The position numbers were made by a program, and so were the translations under genes. A stretch of DNA of 42,493 nt from Vibrio sp. (GTDB lineage Bacteria > Pseudomonadota > Gammaproteobacteria > Enterobacterales > Vibrionaceae), in the NCBI GenBank assembly GCA_028131545.1, contig JAOICL010000019.1:1-42493 (forward strand). Direction: 5' to 3'. The notes below the pieces were generated by a model that did no database searches, had not been told where the DNA came from, and saw only the letters and a list, made by a program, of their open reading frames with translations. Of this stretch, positions 1-10,170 are shown piece by piece; positions within the stretch are counted from its first letter, which is position 1, and each line of letters opens with the position of its first letter.

Positions 1-85
1 TGTTTCTGACGTTTGGATTTTAAATACGAATCACGACACTAGTTCGTCATTGATGATAGGGATTGGAGTTCATTACATTTAGGCA

Positions 86-122
86 AAAGAAAAGCCCCTT
101 TTCCTTTGAGAGAGCCGGGGCT
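86..122 (-). terminator. Intrinsic terminator downstream of the flagellin gene
   Basis: Read on the minus strand, a 6-bp GC-rich stem (AGCCCC / GGGGCT, plus positions 93-98 and 117-122) with a long loop is followed by a T-rich run. It lies about 250 bases past the flagellin stop. The rest of 1-368 shows no convincing gene. Confidence 0.6.
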
Positions 123-368
123 AGGGGTATTAATCCTACGAGTCACCTAGTTGGATTAATTAAGTCAGCCGAAGGACCAAGAGAAGCGATCACATAACTG
201 TCTGACTATCAGATACAATGTTCAATAAAATAACTGGGTGTGTGAGAGTCATTACCTTACATCCCATTATATCTTTTGCCGATGAATAGATACCTACGTC
301 TAAGTATTTATCCACTAACTCCCCCCGCAATAACACTAAACATCATTTATATTCAAACCGAATATAAA

Positions 369-1589
369 TTATTGTAATAACGTTAAGGCAGAGTTTGGCA
401 ACTGTTTTGCTTGAGCAAGTATGGAAGTACCTGCTTGCTGCAAAATTTGATTCTTTGTAAGTTCTGTCGTTTCTTTCGCAAAATCGGTATCTTTGATTCG
501 GCTATTCGATGCCGCGACATTTTCTTGTATATTCGCAAGGTTATTAATACTGTGGCTTAATCGGTTTTGTTTCGCACCAAGATCGGCACGTTGAGAATCG
601 ATATAGCGCAACGCAGCATCAATAATACCCACCGCATTTTGCGAACCACCAATGGTTGTCATATCAATATCATTAACATTACTTGCCATTTCTTTTCGTG
701 TTGATAAAGCACTATCCGAGATACCTAAATCATCGGCTAATCCGCCTATAATTGACATTCCTGCACCATCATAGTCCTCCTCGGAGACAAAGACTTGAAG
801 TTGCCCATATTCGTTAACAGACGTTTGAAGAAGCTCTGATTTACCATTAATGTAAGTCGCCAGCTCTTCGATATCATCACCCGCTATGGCTTGAATTTGA
901 ATCGATTGAGCGCTTCCACTCTTATCATTAAAATCAAACTGAATATAATTTGCATCCGTAGTTGCAGGTGGTGTGGTATTCGATGCACCAGGGCTTACTC
1001 CCCAATCACTGTTTTTAGCAGTACTAGCAAAATTGACATCGGCAGTATCGCTCACTGGAGCAATCGTATATCCCCCCATTTGTGCTTCATCAGCACGAAT
1101 ACTGCTTAATCCCATAATAATCGCTTCACCAGAACTCGCACCAATTTGGAAAGAAGCATCACCAAAAGAACCATTGAGTAACTTACGTCCACCAAATGAT
1201 GTCGTTTCAGCAATTCGATTTAATTCATCTTGCAGTGCTGCAGCTTCTTCCTGAATCGCAATTCGCTCTTTTGGTGAGTTTGTACCATTGGCTGATTGCA
1301 AAGCGATATCTCGCATTCTATGAAGAATATTAGTGGATTCATTCATTGCACCTTCGGCCGTTTGTGCAATAGAAATACCGTCGTTGGCATTGCGCATCGC
1401 AACTTCAAGACCTCGTTCCTGCGCGGTAAGACGGTTAGAGATCTGCAGGCCCGCAGCGTCGTCTCTTGCACTGTTGATCTTCTTACCTGAAGATAAACGT
1501 TCCATAGACGTATTCAAGTCGTCCGACGCTTTATTCAGATAACGTTGAGCGGTCATCGCTGACACGTTCGTGTTGACTGTAATGGACAT
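369..1589 (-). CDS. flaA: Flagellin, polar flagellar filament subunit
   Basis: Filament subunit of 406 residues, exported by the flagellar type III system and polymerised at the tip. The N-terminal D0/D1 region opens with [12 protein letters not shown] and carries the conserved [11 protein letters not shown] and [12 protein letters not shown] motifs. The C-terminal D0 helix ends [11 protein letters not shown]. The variable middle includes a flagellin_IN-like stretch around residues 235-300. The start at 1589 is chosen because MSITVN is the usual family N-terminus and a GGAGAG ribosome site sits just upstream; a longer frame to 1631 lacks support. It lies directly downstream of flgL, as flaA does in Vibrio. 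Vibrios have several flagellin paralogues, so the letter is inferred from position only. A candidate sigma-54 promoter lies about 165 bases upstream. Confidence 0.93.
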   Translation of the reverse strand: MSITVNTNVSAMTAQRYLNKASDDLNTSMERLSSGKKINSARDDAAGLQISNRLTAQERGLEVAMRNANDGISIAQTAEGAMNESTNILHRMRDIALQSANGTNSPKERIAIQEEAAALQDELNRIAETTSFGGRKLLNGSFGDASFQIGASSGEAIIMGLSSIRADEAQMGGYTIAPVSDTADVNFASTAKNSDWGVSPGASNTTPPATTDANYIQFDFNDKSGSAQSIQIQAIAGDDIEELATYINGKSELLQTSVNEYGQLQVFVSEEDYDGAGMSIIGGLADDLGISDSALSTRKEMASNVNDIDMTTIGGSQNAVGIIDAALRYIDSQRADLGAKQNRLSHSINNLANIQENVAASNSRIKDTDFAKETTELTKNQILQQAGTSILAQAKQLPNSALTLLQ

Positions 1590-1752
1590 ACTTATCTCTC
1601 CTAATGAGTTAATACATGCAGATACCTGCATTGTTTGGCTCTATGTGTTAAGAGCGCAATGAGTTATTCGTCATTAGAATGCCCCACCTATGTAAAACGC
1701 AATCAACTTGCTAAATCATTACCGGCATATTGCATCCTGTTACTCTATATAC

Positions 1753-1769
1753 ATTCAATATGTGTGCCA
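1753..1769 (-). promoter_or_regulatory. Candidate sigma-54 promoter of the flagellin gene
   Basis: On the minus strand TGGCAC is followed by five bases and TTGAA. The -24 half is perfect. The -12 half has GA where GC is expected, so this is weaker than the other flagellar sites here. It implies a leader of about 150 bases. I saw no better GG-N10-GC pair in 1590-1986, a 397-base gap without a convincing gene. Confidence 0.45.
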
Positions 1770-1986
1770 ACTTTCCTTATTTCTTGTCTATATCGCTTTG
1801 AAAATTTTGTTTTAGATGTTTATTACTGACCATGTCTATTTAACGCATGTATTTAAGTCATTTTCAATAAACAACATAACGTAGCTTCGTACCGCTCTTT
1901 TATCTAAAGATAAAGTGACACATAAGGCATCGCACATATGGCATACTTTTCTTCAAATTATTGGCGTAACAATAGCGAATACAACA

Positions 1987-3192
1987 CTATAAATAATTGA
2001 ATAGTGTTAAATCCTTTGTTTTCCCAAAGGCTTGCTGAGATGCTTGTAATGCTCTGGTATTTTCATTGAACTCAATAACCGCTTGTGCATAATCAAGATC
2101 TTCAAAGTTACTCTGAGATTTTCTTAAAGCGTATTTAAAATCTTCATGTTGATATTCTTGAATATCGAGAGTACTTAACCGCGATCCCGTATCCGTACGA
2201 GCTTTGTTTAAATGGACAAATGCTGAATGAAGCTCTTCTGTATATTGGTGTAATTTGGCTGATACTGACATCTTTGAACCTGCACCAGAATCATGTGCAG
2301 ACTCAATTGCATTTCGGAAAGAGTCAAACACACTAAAGTTATCTCTTCGTGATAGCTCGACTACATCCCCTTTCGTGACTTGTCCTTGAAAATGCACCGT
2401 TAAGCCATTAAAAGACACGCCTTGTTCTGGATCGAAATTACCACCGTCAACCACATTACCATCTTGTTCTAATTGATAGCCGTATTCATCGTTTGGCATT
2501 TCAACAAACGTGATTCTATAGACCGATTTATCTGTACTATCCGATTGTGTTGCTTCTGAAAGTAATAATGAAGAAGCGCTTTGTAATTCATAGTTAGGCT
2601 CATAATTCCCATAAGGATTAGGGATTTCCATGAATAACTTACTGCCTGGATCGCTGAATGGCATATTAATGCTGTGAGCGATTTTCATTTTTCGCTGATA
2701 ATCATCGCCGACATAATTCACTTCACCTGACGGATCTCGGAAAAAAGGCTGAATTTTAGGCTTTGTACCCGCAAAAATATAGTTACCCGTTTCATCCTGG
2801 GTATTAGCCACCGTCATGAAATTATCAAAAAACTCATCCATTTCTCGAGCTTTAGCTTCAAGATCCTCCGGCGCTAATGTGCCGTTGATCATTTCCATGA
2901 CGGTTCGTTTCGCTTCATCGGTTAATTGCTCGGCATTATCAATCATGGTTTCTTGTTGCTCTAAACGATTTCTAGCCAGAACAATGCCGTCAATAAATTG
3001 ATTTAAAACTCGATTCTCTTGTTTTAAATTTTGTACATAATGCGTCGCCAATGGATCATCACTTGGCTTAAGCATCTTTTTACCCGATGCTAATTGTTCT
3101 TGATTATGATGAACTAACGTTTCCTGCCGACGTAAATCATTTTGTACCGATTGATAATTGTGGAAGCTTGAAATTCGATTTAATGAAGACAT
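1987..3192 (-). CDS. flgL: FlgL, hook-filament junction protein 2 (HAP3)
   Basis: Flagellin-like junction protein of 401 residues that sits between FlgK and the filament. The N-terminus has the flagellin-type helix, with the motif QLASGKKMLKPSDDPLA near residues 33-49. The C-terminus shows the matching coiled helix, with RTDTGSRLSTLDIQ. The central domain, about residues 150-300, is variable. The start has a clear AAGGAG ribosome site. It follows the flgK stop by 20 bases, so flgKL is one unit driven by the sigma-54 site near 5190. Its length is ordinary for Vibrio FlgL. Confidence 0.95.
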   Translation of the reverse strand: MSSLNRISSFHNYQSVQNDLRRQETLVHHNQEQLASGKKMLKPSDDPLATHYVQNLKQENRVLNQFIDGIVLARNRLEQQETMIDNAEQLTDEAKRTVMEMINGTLAPEDLEAKAREMDEFFDNFMTVANTQDETGNYIFAGTKPKIQPFFRDPSGEVNYVGDDYQRKMKIAHSINMPFSDPGSKLFMEIPNPYGNYEPNYELQSASSLLLSEATQSDSTDKSVYRITFVEMPNDEYGYQLEQDGNVVDGGNFDPEQGVSFNGLTVHFQGQVTKGDVVELSRRDNFSVFDSFRNAIESAHDSGAGSKMSVSAKLHQYTEELHSAFVHLNKARTDTGSRLSTLDIQEYQHEDFKYALRKSQSNFEDLDYAQAVIEFNENTRALQASQQAFGKTKDLTLFNYL

Positions 3193-3212
3193 ATGTGCTC
3201 CTTAATCCTCAT

Positions 3213-5111
3213 TTAGCGAATTTGAAGAATGCGGTTAAATGCTTCATTCGATGCTTCCATAATTCGAGATGAGGCCATATAGGCTTGTTGGAATTTCATC
3301 ATGTTGGCCGCTTCCTCATCAAGATTCACACCTGATACCGAAGCCACTCGCTCTTCTGCGGATGTTTTTTCCAATCTAGCTACATCCGTCAATCGAGATG
3401 CCGTTGCCATTTGCAAACCAACATCAGTATTTAAGTTCTGATAGATATCAACAATCGTTGATTCATGGTCATTTAATCGTTTTTGGCTTTGCAGTTCTTG
3501 CATCTTAATTAAATTACCATTATCCCCTTCCGCCGAATTTAAATTGGCGGTAAAGCGATCATTCGGTAAAGCACCTTCACTGAGAATAAATGTAGTTGGA
3601 TCGATAACTGAGCTATCCACTTGTACCACTCCAGAGGGTGGATAGGCATCCCACGAGCGCAATTGATTTCCGCTGGGATCAACCACTCTAAATTGGGAAC
3701 CATCGGCTGATATTTGAACCTCAAATTCAGAAGTATCACCCGCATTATCAATCGTAAATTCTGCCGTACCCTGTGCAAAGGTGGTGGATGCCTCAAAGCT
3801 CTGAGCGGCAATTTGAGCAGGATCATTAATGGCTATTTGAATATCCTTTGCCCCTGTTCGTGTTGGACGAACCAAAACTCGCTCACCAACATCCATAGAG
3901 CTTCTCACTTCGATTCGAATACCATCAAGTTGAAGTGAAGGTTGTGACGTACTGTTATTGATTTGCATGGATTGTTGCTCACCACTCGGTAAAGTAACGA
4001 GATAATCACTCCCCGTATATTGAATCTCATATTCACCTGATTGAACTTGTGAAATGTCTTCAATAAAAGCCGCCATATCTGCAGTTGATTGACTTCCTTT
4101 AATGACTCGTGATGTTGCTATCTCTTCCGAGTTCATATCAGCAAACATGTGCTCTCCGATGTTGCCATGTAAGTCGAGTCCTTGCTTTTGCAATTGATTT
4201 AATTCCAACGCAAAAGAAGTTGATAATAGGCCCAGCTCATCCAGCACAGAAGGAATTTGCTTATCTCGCATTTCCAAAATAGCTTGAAGCTCGCCATCGA
4301 TATCTTTTTCCGAGATAGGTTTTATTCCATCTCCCTCAACCATAGCCAAACGATGCTGATGAACATCAGGGTAACCATCGACAATCGCTAGCTGACTCGC
4401 CTCAGTACCCGAAACCAACATATGGCCATTACCAATATGAACATTGAAGCCTTCTTTATCTTTGTTCTGGATAACGGTGACTTTAGTGAATTCAGATAAC
4501 TCCTTCACTAATTTTTCGTGCTTATCCATTAGGTCATTATGAGGACCAGAACTGCGTATCATTAATCGATGAACGTCACGAATTTCATGAGCTAATTGAT
4601 TCATTCGTTTAACCGACACATCCAATCGTGTATTAGTATCAGCTTTATAACGTCGAGCACTTTCATGAAAGTCATTGAGATTTTGTGCGACATGTTTTGC
4701 ATTTTCTAAAACAACCTTTCGAGCTCCCATGTCATTTGGCGTATCGGCAAGAGATTTTACTGAATTAAAAAACGCATTGAGATTTTCAGGCACTTTCTTG
4801 GAAGTATTGGATGACAACATAGAAGACAATAAGTCATAATTTTCTTCAATATTTGTTCTATGTGATAAATGCGTTGATGCTAGGTTAACTTCTTTAACGG
4901 CAAATTGATCCCATGAGCGGCGAACATTTTCCACATGAACACCCATGCCATACGTTTGTCCGCCATAGAAGCGAGGGTCATTGGTTCCTTGCATAACAGA
5001 TTGGCGACTATAGCCCTCTGTATTGACATTAGATATATTATGACCCGTTGTGTTTAACTGCTTTTGTGCCGTTAAAACACTTTGTGTACCTATATTTAAA
5101 AGATCCGACAT
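3213..5111 (-). CDS. flgK: FlgK, hook-filament junction protein 1 (HAP1)
   Basis: Junction protein of 632 residues joining the FlgE hook to FlgL. The N-terminus has the rod/hook-family signature with NTTGHNISNVNTEGYSRQ near residues 20-37. The C-terminus has the FlgK signature VSGVNLDEEAANMMKFQQAY followed by an amphipathic helix ending in NRILQIR. The long middle is variable, as is usual for the family. A GGGGG stretch lies upstream of the ATG at 5111. It is the first gene of flgKL; the unit is separated from flgJ by a terminator and has its own sigma-54 site. Confidence 0.96.
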   Translation of the reverse strand: MSDLLNIGTQSVLTAQKQLNTTGHNISNVNTEGYSRQSVMQGTNDPRFYGGQTYGMGVHVENVRRSWDQFAVKEVNLASTHLSHRTNIEENYDLLSSMLSSNTSKKVPENLNAFFNSVKSLADTPNDMGARKVVLENAKHVAQNLNDFHESARRYKADTNTRLDVSVKRMNQLAHEIRDVHRLMIRSSGPHNDLMDKHEKLVKELSEFTKVTVIQNKDKEGFNVHIGNGHMLVSGTEASQLAIVDGYPDVHQHRLAMVEGDGIKPISEKDIDGELQAILEMRDKQIPSVLDELGLLSTSFALELNQLQKQGLDLHGNIGEHMFADMNSEEIATSRVIKGSQSTADMAAFIEDISQVQSGEYEIQYTGSDYLVTLPSGEQQSMQINNSTSQPSLQLDGIRIEVRSSMDVGERVLVRPTRTGAKDIQIAINDPAQIAAQSFEASTTFAQGTAEFTIDNAGDTSEFEVQISADGSQFRVVDPSGNQLRSWDAYPPSGVVQVDSSVIDPTTFILSEGALPNDRFTANLNSAEGDNGNLIKMQELQSQKRLNDHESTIVDIYQNLNTDVGLQMATASRLTDVARLEKTSAEERVASVSGVNLDEEAANMMKFQQAYMASSRIMEASNEAFNRILQIR

Positions 5112-5177
5112 ATTGCCCCCAATCCTTGCTACCCAGATCTACCTAAACAACGGAGAATGTGATGTACGCTAAATATA

Positions 5178-5194
5178 AAGCAAAACACATGCCA
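5178..5194 (-). promoter_or_regulatory. Sigma-54 promoter of flgKL
   Basis: The minus strand reads TGGCAT-GTGTT-TTGCTT, with invariant GG and GC separated by exactly 10 bases. A start of transcription about 12 bases past the GC would give a leader near 57 bases before flgK. RpoN-dependent transcription of flgKL fits the Vibrio flagellar hierarchy, where FlrC activates such genes. Confidence 0.8.
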
Positions 5195-5230
5195 AACTCG
5201 ATTGAATGAATTCCGTCATAACAATATCGA

Positions 5231-5270
5231 CTCATATAAAAAGGCGCTAAAGAGCGCCCTTTTATATGAG
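5231..5270 (-). terminator. Intrinsic terminator after flgJ
   Basis: A long stem has a GC core GGCGCT/AGCGCC and AT-rich flanks (CTCATATAAAA / TTTTATATGAG) around the loop AAAG, 40 bases past the flgJ stop. It separates flgFGHIJ from flgKL. Confidence 0.8.
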
Positions 5271-5310
5271 TTAAATTGATCTTATTCAATCATTATCAAA
5301 ATGAATATTG

Positions 5311-6402
5311 CTACTCATTTTGCATGCTTTGTATTCGTTTTTGTACACTCAAGACTTTACTCGCGTAATCAGGATCCGTGGCATAACCTGCTTGATGTAA
5401 GTTCTGTATAAAGTCTTTAGATTCTTTATTTCCAGCAAGCGTTTCACTGTATCTTGGGTTTGAGTTTAAGAAATTGATGTAGTCTTCAAAGCTCTCCTGA
5501 TAGCTTTCATAGGAACGGAAGGCTGCTTTTTGCTGAACCGGCACATTATCATGATATTCTAACGTTTGCTTGGCAATACTTTGCCCTTGCCAGCTTGGAT
5601 CAGCTTTAATATTAAACAAGTTATGACTTTGTTGTCCTGCGTTTTTAATGACCTTTTGGCCCCATCCGGTTTCTAATGCTGCTTGCGCTAATAAGAGTGT
5701 TGAATCAATGCCTAACATACTGGCCGCTTTCTCCGCATAAGGTGTTAAACCTTTTACAAACTCGTCCGGTGATGAAAATTTCATAGCAGACACTTTCGTT
5801 GATTCCGCTTGTTTCTCTAATGCCAACGAAGGAGGTACTGCGGTATGACTACCACGCTTTTGATTCTCAGCATCTCGAATGACCGAAGGCGATGTCGTCT
5901 CTGATAACGCATTACGCTTATTGACTCTCTCCATCATGTTAACGAAATTATCAGCTCTTAGTTCCTTTGGAGCCTCTACTATGTCTTCTGAAGCTACATT
6001 TCCTGAAACCATGCCTCTTGAACCTATGTTTTCTGAACTTATGTCTTCTGAAACTATATCTTCTGAAACTATGCCTTGGCGCTGTTCAGACGATAATTGG
6101 GCCACGATCATGTCGGCTAAACCTAATGACCCTGATTGACTCAAGTTACTTGCCATTTGTTCATCGAGCATCTGTGTAAAAAATTTCTCATCTTTACTGC
6201 TCATTAAATCAGATTCAAAGGCTTCATTAGAGCTACGCATCGATTTGAATAGCATTGATGTAAAAATGGCTTCAAACTGTTTCGCAGCAGCCGTTAAAGC
6301 CGCTTTTTCATCTTCAGCGGATCCAGTTGTCGCATTACGGCGAAGTGTATCTAAACTCGCAATATCATGAACAAAACCAATGTCATTACCGTTATTTATC
6401 AT
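5311..6402 (-). CDS. flgJ: FlgJ, rod-assembly scaffold and peptidoglycan hydrolase
   Basis: Two-domain periplasmic protein of 363 residues. The N-terminal rod-cap domain (about 30-100) has the family motif KQFEAIFTSMLFKSMR. The C-terminal glucosaminidase domain (about 210-360) has AALETGWGQ, with the likely catalytic Glu at residue 244, and a late SYESYQESFEDYINFL motif. It opens the cell wall for the growing rod. The linker, residues 111-142, is made of imperfect five-residue units (IVSED, IVSED, ISSEN, IGSRG, MVSGN, VASED) encoded by a 15-bp tandem repeat, which makes it longer than usual. The ATG at 6402 has only a weak TGGAAC-type ribosome site. It starts 12 bases after the flgI stop, so coupling is likely. 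Confidence 0.95.
   Translation of the reverse strand: MINNGNDIGFVHDIASLDTLRRNATTGSAEDEKAALTAAAKQFEAIFTSMLFKSMRSSNEAFESDLMSSKDEKFFTQMLDEQMASNLSQSGSLGLADMIVAQLSSEQRQGIVSEDIVSEDISSENIGSRGMVSGNVASEDIVEAPKELRADNFVNMMERVNKRNALSETTSPSVIRDAENQKRGSHTAVPPSLALEKQAESTKVSAMKFSSPDEFVKGLTPYAEKAASMLGIDSTLLLAQAALETGWGQKVIKNAGQQSHNLFNIKADPSWQGQSIAKQTLEYHDNVPVQQKAAFRSYESYQESFEDYINFLNSNPRYSETLAGNKESKDFIQNLHQAGYATDPDYASKVLSVQKRIQSMQNE
5978..6074 (-). repeat. 15-bp minisatellite inside flgJ
   Basis: Six diverged 15-bp units start at 5978, 5993, 6008, 6023, 6038 and 6053, plus a partial seventh. The plus-strand consensus is near ACTATGTCTTCTGAA. The unit length is a multiple of three, so gain or loss keeps the FlgJ frame and changes only the interdomain linker. 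Confidence 0.9.
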
Positions 6403-6414
6403 AGTATTGTTCCA

Positions 6415-7539
6415 TTAAATAATGATTAATTGACCTTCAATAGCCCCTGCTTGCTTTAACGCTTGCAAGATCGCCATTAAATCGGAAGGTGCAGCACCCA
6501 CTTCATTCACCGCTCGAACCAGATCATCGAGTGTTAAACCAGGTTCAAATTTAAACATTTTCCCAGATTCTTCGGTTACAGAGATTTGAGTATCAGGAAC
6601 GACCACAGTTTCTCCTCCTCCAAAGGCGTTTGGCTGGCTCACTTGAAGGTTCTCTTTAATGGCTACGGTCATACCACCATGGGTAATTGCAGCGGATTTC
6701 AATCGTACATTTTGTCCAACAACAATAGTTCCTGTTCTTGAATTCACTATAATTTTTGCCGCCCCATCAGCAGGAGTAAATTCCAAATTTTCTAATGCCG
6801 ATAAAAAAGCAACACGCTGGCCAAGGTCTCTAGGTGCTCGAACTCTTACCGAAGTCGCATCCAATGCCACTGCCATTTTAGGTCCAAGGAAATGATTAAT
6901 GGCATCTGACAATCGTAAAGCGGTCGTAAAATCAGAATCTCTTAAGTTAAAGGTAATATGATCACCTCGTCGAAAGGGGGTTGGGATTTCTTGCTCGACA
7001 ATCGCTCCATTCGAAATCATGCCGGCTGTTGGGTTATTCCCGACTAATTTAGAACCATCGGCCCCTTCAGCACTAAAACCACTGACGACTAAGTTACCTT
7101 GTGCTATCGCATACACTTTACCGTCAAGACCTTGCAGCATGGTTTGTAACAACGTACCGCCTCGTAAGCTTTTCGCTGAGCCAATGGATGTTACCGTTAC
7201 ATCTATCGTTTGGCCTTGTTTTGAAAAAGCAGGCATTTCAGCCGTGACAATAACCGCTGCGACGTTTTTACTTTTCGGTTTTGTTCCTGGCGGTAATTGA
7301 ATACCGAAATTTTGTAGCATCGCATTGAAGCTCTGATCAGTAAAAGGAGTCGATTCTCCGCTACCTGGTAAGCCGGTTACTAACCCATAACCGACCAATT
7401 GGTTACTACGAACACCAGCAACTTGAGCAACATCTTTAATTCTTGCGGCTTCCGCTAATGACGAGTAGCTCAAGCTAGAAATCGATATCATGCTCGGAAC
7501 CAAACAAGTGAAAAATAGCCATCGATATAGTCGTGCCAT
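6415..7539 (-). CDS. flgI: FlgI, flagellar P-ring protein
   Basis: Secreted protein of 374 residues that forms the P-ring in the peptidoglycan layer around the rod. A Sec signal peptide covers roughly residues 1-31, with a hydrophobic core and a probable cut after SLAEA. The mature part opens [23 protein letters not shown], followed by the family motif [11 protein letters not shown]. The C-terminus has [34 protein letters not shown] ribosome site precedes the ATG. It lies between flgH and flgJ in the flgF-J unit. FlgA, encoded at 15275, is its assembly chaperone. Confidence 0.96.
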   Translation of the reverse strand: MARLYRWLFFTCLVPSMISISSLSYSSLAEAARIKDVAQVAGVRSNQLVGYGLVTGLPGSGESTPFTDQSFNAMLQNFGIQLPPGTKPKSKNVAAVIVTAEMPAFSKQGQTIDVTVTSIGSAKSLRGGTLLQTMLQGLDGKVYAIAQGNLVVSGFSAEGADGSKLVGNNPTAGMISNGAIVEQEIPTPFRRGDHITFNLRDSDFTTALRLSDAINHFLGPKMAVALDATSVRVRAPRDLGQRVAFLSALENLEFTPADGAAKIIVNSRTGTIVVGQNVRLKSAAITHGGMTVAIKENLQVSQPNAFGGGETVVVPDTQISVTEESGKMFKFEPGLTLDDLVRAVNEVGAAPSDLMAILQALKQAGAIEGQLIII

Positions 7540-7610
7540 TAGAACCCCCAGAAAACAGTCAATAAATAATCATCAATAAAGGCAGTTAGACTTTCGCTTT
7601 ATTTGACACT

Positions 7611-8402
7611 CTAAAGAGCAACATTGAAGAATCGTGCCAAGAATCCAGGTTCTTGCATATCTTGGTTGGTTCCGGTACCAGAATATTGAATTCGCGCATT
7701 AGAAACTCGATTAGAGGCAATCGTATTTTCATAGGTAATATCATCCGACCGAATCGTTCCACTGAGTCGCACGTATTCATCTCCAGTATTCAGCGTTAAC
7801 CATTTCTCACCACGCACCACTAAATTGCCATTCGCTAACACTTCAATGACTTGAACGGAAATCGCTCCCGACATACTGTTGCTCTGATTGGCCGCTGAAT
7901 TACCATTGAAGTTATTATCATTTTGAAGATCATACGAGAAGGTATACCCTTGAATCGTCAACTCATCACCGCCGACGGATAGCGGATCCATACTCGAACT
8001 ATTTGATTTTGCTAAATTAGCATCTGCACTTTTTGATGCATTGGTATTTTCGTCCAATATCACGGTGATAATGTCACCAATGCCATGGGGTTTTGAATCA
8101 TCGTACATGCTGCTTGCCGTGACAGAATTAAATAGCGATCCTGTCTCTGCTATATAATGTTCACTGGGGTGATTGGGGTGAATCGGTGCCCATGCGGGAT
8201 CACCAGCCAGTGGATCGGTTCGTCTTCGTAGACGATCGACGATACCTGAACTCTCTTCTTCTTCGGCTTTATCACCTTCAACAGCATCAACGACGGTGGT
8301 TGTTTGCTCTTGTTCCTTTTCATCCTGAAGCTCTTCCCTGAGAGCACAACCTGATAAGCCAAAGAGAATTAGCACCATAGTTACCCATTGCTGAATTCTC
8401 AT
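7611..8402 (-). CDS. flgH: FlgH, flagellar L-ring lipoprotein
   Basis: Outer-membrane lipoprotein of 263 residues that forms the L-ring bushing of the basal body. The N-terminal signal ends in a lipobox LSGC, with Cys19 as the lipidation site. An acidic, low-complexity stretch follows (about 22-55). The FlgH domain then shows [21 protein letters not shown] and, near the C-terminus, the conserved [18 protein letters not shown] region. I chose the ATG at 8402, not the longer frame to 8438, because AAGGATG lies at proper distance and the lipoprotein signal then starts at residue 1. Confidence 0.95.
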   Translation of the reverse strand: MRIQQWVTMVLILFGLSGCALREELQDEKEQEQTTTVVDAVEGDKAEEEESSGIVDRLRRRTDPLAGDPAWAPIHPNHPSEHYIAETGSLFNSVTASSMYDDSKPHGIGDIITVILDENTNASKSADANLAKSNSSSMDPLSVGGDELTIQGYTFSYDLQNDNNFNGNSAANQSNSMSGAISVQVIEVLANGNLVVRGEKWLTLNTGDEYVRLSGTIRSDDITYENTIASNRVSNARIQYSGTGTNQDMQEPGFLARFFNVAL

Positions 8403-8448
8403 TACTTCATCCTTATATTTACGTATTAGAAACGACACATTAGAAATA

Positions 8449-9237
8449 TTACAGCTGCTGATTCACATAACTTAACATTTCATCAACGGCTGAAATGACT
8501 TTAGAATTCATCTCATATACCCGCTGTGCTTCAATCATATTCACCAGCTCTTCTGTCACGTTAACATTCGATGTTTCTAACATCGACTGTCGAACTTGAC
8601 CAAAACCATCCAATCCAGGGACACCTTCTTGAGGGTCACCACTTGCCCCTGTCGGTAAATATAAGTTCTCCCCTAATGGCTCCATACCACCTGGGTTAAT
8701 GAAATCTGCTGTGGTTATTTGCCCTAAAACTTGGTTATCTTGCTGACCACGAATTCGAGCTGAGACTTCACCATCCGTTCCGATACTAATCCCCGTAGCT
8801 TCGGGTGGAATAGTAATTTCAGGCTCCAGCGGATAACCATTACCCGACGTAACAATGACGCCTTCATCATTAACGGTAAACTGACCATTTCGAGAGTAAC
8901 CAATATTTCCATCTGGCATTAAAACTTGGAAAAATCCATCCCCTTCGATCATTAAATCTAAGCTATTCGATGTCGTTTGGACGTTACCTTGGGTATGAAC
9001 TTTTTGCGTAGCAACGACCTTAGCACCAGCACCTAACATTAAACCACTAGGCAGCTCCGTATTTTGAGAGGATTGCGCTCCTGGTTGATTGATATTTTGA
9101 TAGAATAAATCTTCAAATACAGGACGGCTTTTTTTGAAACCAATTGTCGAGGCGTTAGCTAGGTTATTCGAAATTGTCGAAATATTCATTTGCTGGGCAT
9201 CTAGCCCGGTCTTACTGACCCATAGTGCTGGTTGCAT
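8449..9237 (-). CDS. flgG: FlgG, distal rod protein
   Basis: Distal rod subunit of 262 residues. It starts [17 protein letters not shown], with the rod-family motif [18 protein letters not shown] at about 22-39. The central FlgF/G-type domain has [11 protein letters not shown] and [14 protein letters not shown]. The C-terminal helix is [21 protein letters not shown]. Its length matches the family. It lies 46 bases before flgH and 60 bases after flgF in the same unit. Nothing unusual was seen. Confidence 0.96.
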   Translation of the reverse strand: MQPALWVSKTGLDAQQMNISTISNNLANASTIGFKKSRPVFEDLFYQNINQPGAQSSQNTELPSGLMLGAGAKVVATQKVHTQGNVQTTSNSLDLMIEGDGFFQVLMPDGNIGYSRNGQFTVNDEGVIVTSGNGYPLEPEITIPPEATGISIGTDGEVSARIRGQQDNQVLGQITTADFINPGGMEPLGENLYLPTGASGDPQEGVPGLDGFGQVRQSMLETSNVNVTEELVNMIEAQRVYEMNSKVISAVDEMLSYVNQQL

Positions 9238-9297
9238 GTTATCACCTATAATTCTGTGTCGTATTCAGTCAAATTATTATCGATATGACTCGTTCCA

Positions 9298-10047
9298 TTA
9301 ACCGGTTCTGAGTAGTGATTCATTCGCTTTATCGATTTCTTCCGCTGTGCTCATCATCTTCACCTGCATTTCAAATTGTCTCTGTAAATCAATAAGGTGT
9401 GTCATTTCACCCACCGTATTCACATTACTGCCTTCGAGTGTACCTGTGGCGATTTTGATCGTGGCATCGGGTACATAATCGGCTTCCTTATCTTTTAAAT
9501 AAAACAGGCCACTCGTATCTTTAAATAAATCTTGATTCGCTGTACGTGTGAGCTTAATTCTATCCACTTCTTCTATCGCATCTGCAGGGGCCCCTTGGGG
9601 GATAACTGAAATGGTGCCATCGTTACCAATCGACACTTTACTGACTGGGACTGGTATCGTAATTGGAGTTCCGTTTTCTCCTAATACCGGCATATTACCC
9701 GCGGTAAGCAGTAAACCACTTTCTGCTATGTGTAAATTACCATTGCGAGTCAATCCTTCTTTACCCAACTTGTCTTGTACAGCAATCCAACCGTCACCTT
9801 GAATGGTAATATCCAGATCGCGTCCCGTCGTCATCACACTGCCTTGATCAAAGGAATAGCCCGGCCTTTCTGTCATACTGAATACACGGGTAGGTAAACC
9901 CTCACCATAAGCTTGCATTGAACGAGCTTGAGCAAGGTCGGCTCTAAAGCCTGTTGTATTAGCATTCGCTAAGTTATTTGCTCTTAGCTGCATGGCTTGC
10001 ATATTTTGCTTGGCGCCACTCATAGCAAGGTATAAAGAACGATCCAT
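9298..10047 (-). CDS. flgF: FlgF, proximal rod protein
   Basis: Proximal rod subunit of 249 residues. The N-terminal rod motif reads MQLRANNLANANTTGFRADL. The middle domain has LDITIQGDGWIAVQD, and the C-terminal helix VNTVGEMTHLIDLQRQFEMQ. It opens a separate transcription unit. An intrinsic terminator after flgE and a sigma-54 element about 40 bases upstream of this ATG split flgFGHIJ from flgBCDE. An AGGAGA-like ribosome site lies just before the start. Confidence 0.96.
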   Translation of the reverse strand: MDRSLYLAMSGAKQNMQAMQLRANNLANANTTGFRADLAQARSMQAYGEGLPTRVFSMTERPGYSFDQGSVMTTGRDLDITIQGDGWIAVQDKLGKEGLTRNGNLHIAESGLLLTAGNMPVLGENGTPITIPVPVSKVSIGNDGTISVIPQGAPADAIEEVDRIKLTRTANQDLFKDTSGLFYLKDKEADYVPDATIKIATGTLEGSNVNTVGEMTHLIDLQRQFEMQVKMMSTAEEIDKANESLLRTG

Positions 10048-10083
10048 GACTATCTCCTATCAATCCGTCATTGATTTAATAAA

Positions 10084-10099
10084 AGCAATAGCTATGCCA
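10084..10099 (-). promoter_or_regulatory. Sigma-54 promoter of flgFGHIJ
   Basis: The minus strand reads TGGCAT-AGCTA-TTGCT with exactly 10 bases between GG and GC. The predicted transcript would start near 10073, giving a leader of about 26 bases before flgF. Confidence 0.78.
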
Positions 10100-10170
10100 T
10101 AAAGCCCACCCTCCCCCTAATAAATAATAAATAATTAACAATCAATGCCTTAACTATTTCCTTCATATAT

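Noticed and set aside
1635..1829. A 64-codon open frame on the plus strand in the flagellin upstream gap
   Set aside because: It has no ribosome site or recognisable domain and overlaps the candidate sigma-54 promoter of the flagellin on the other strand.
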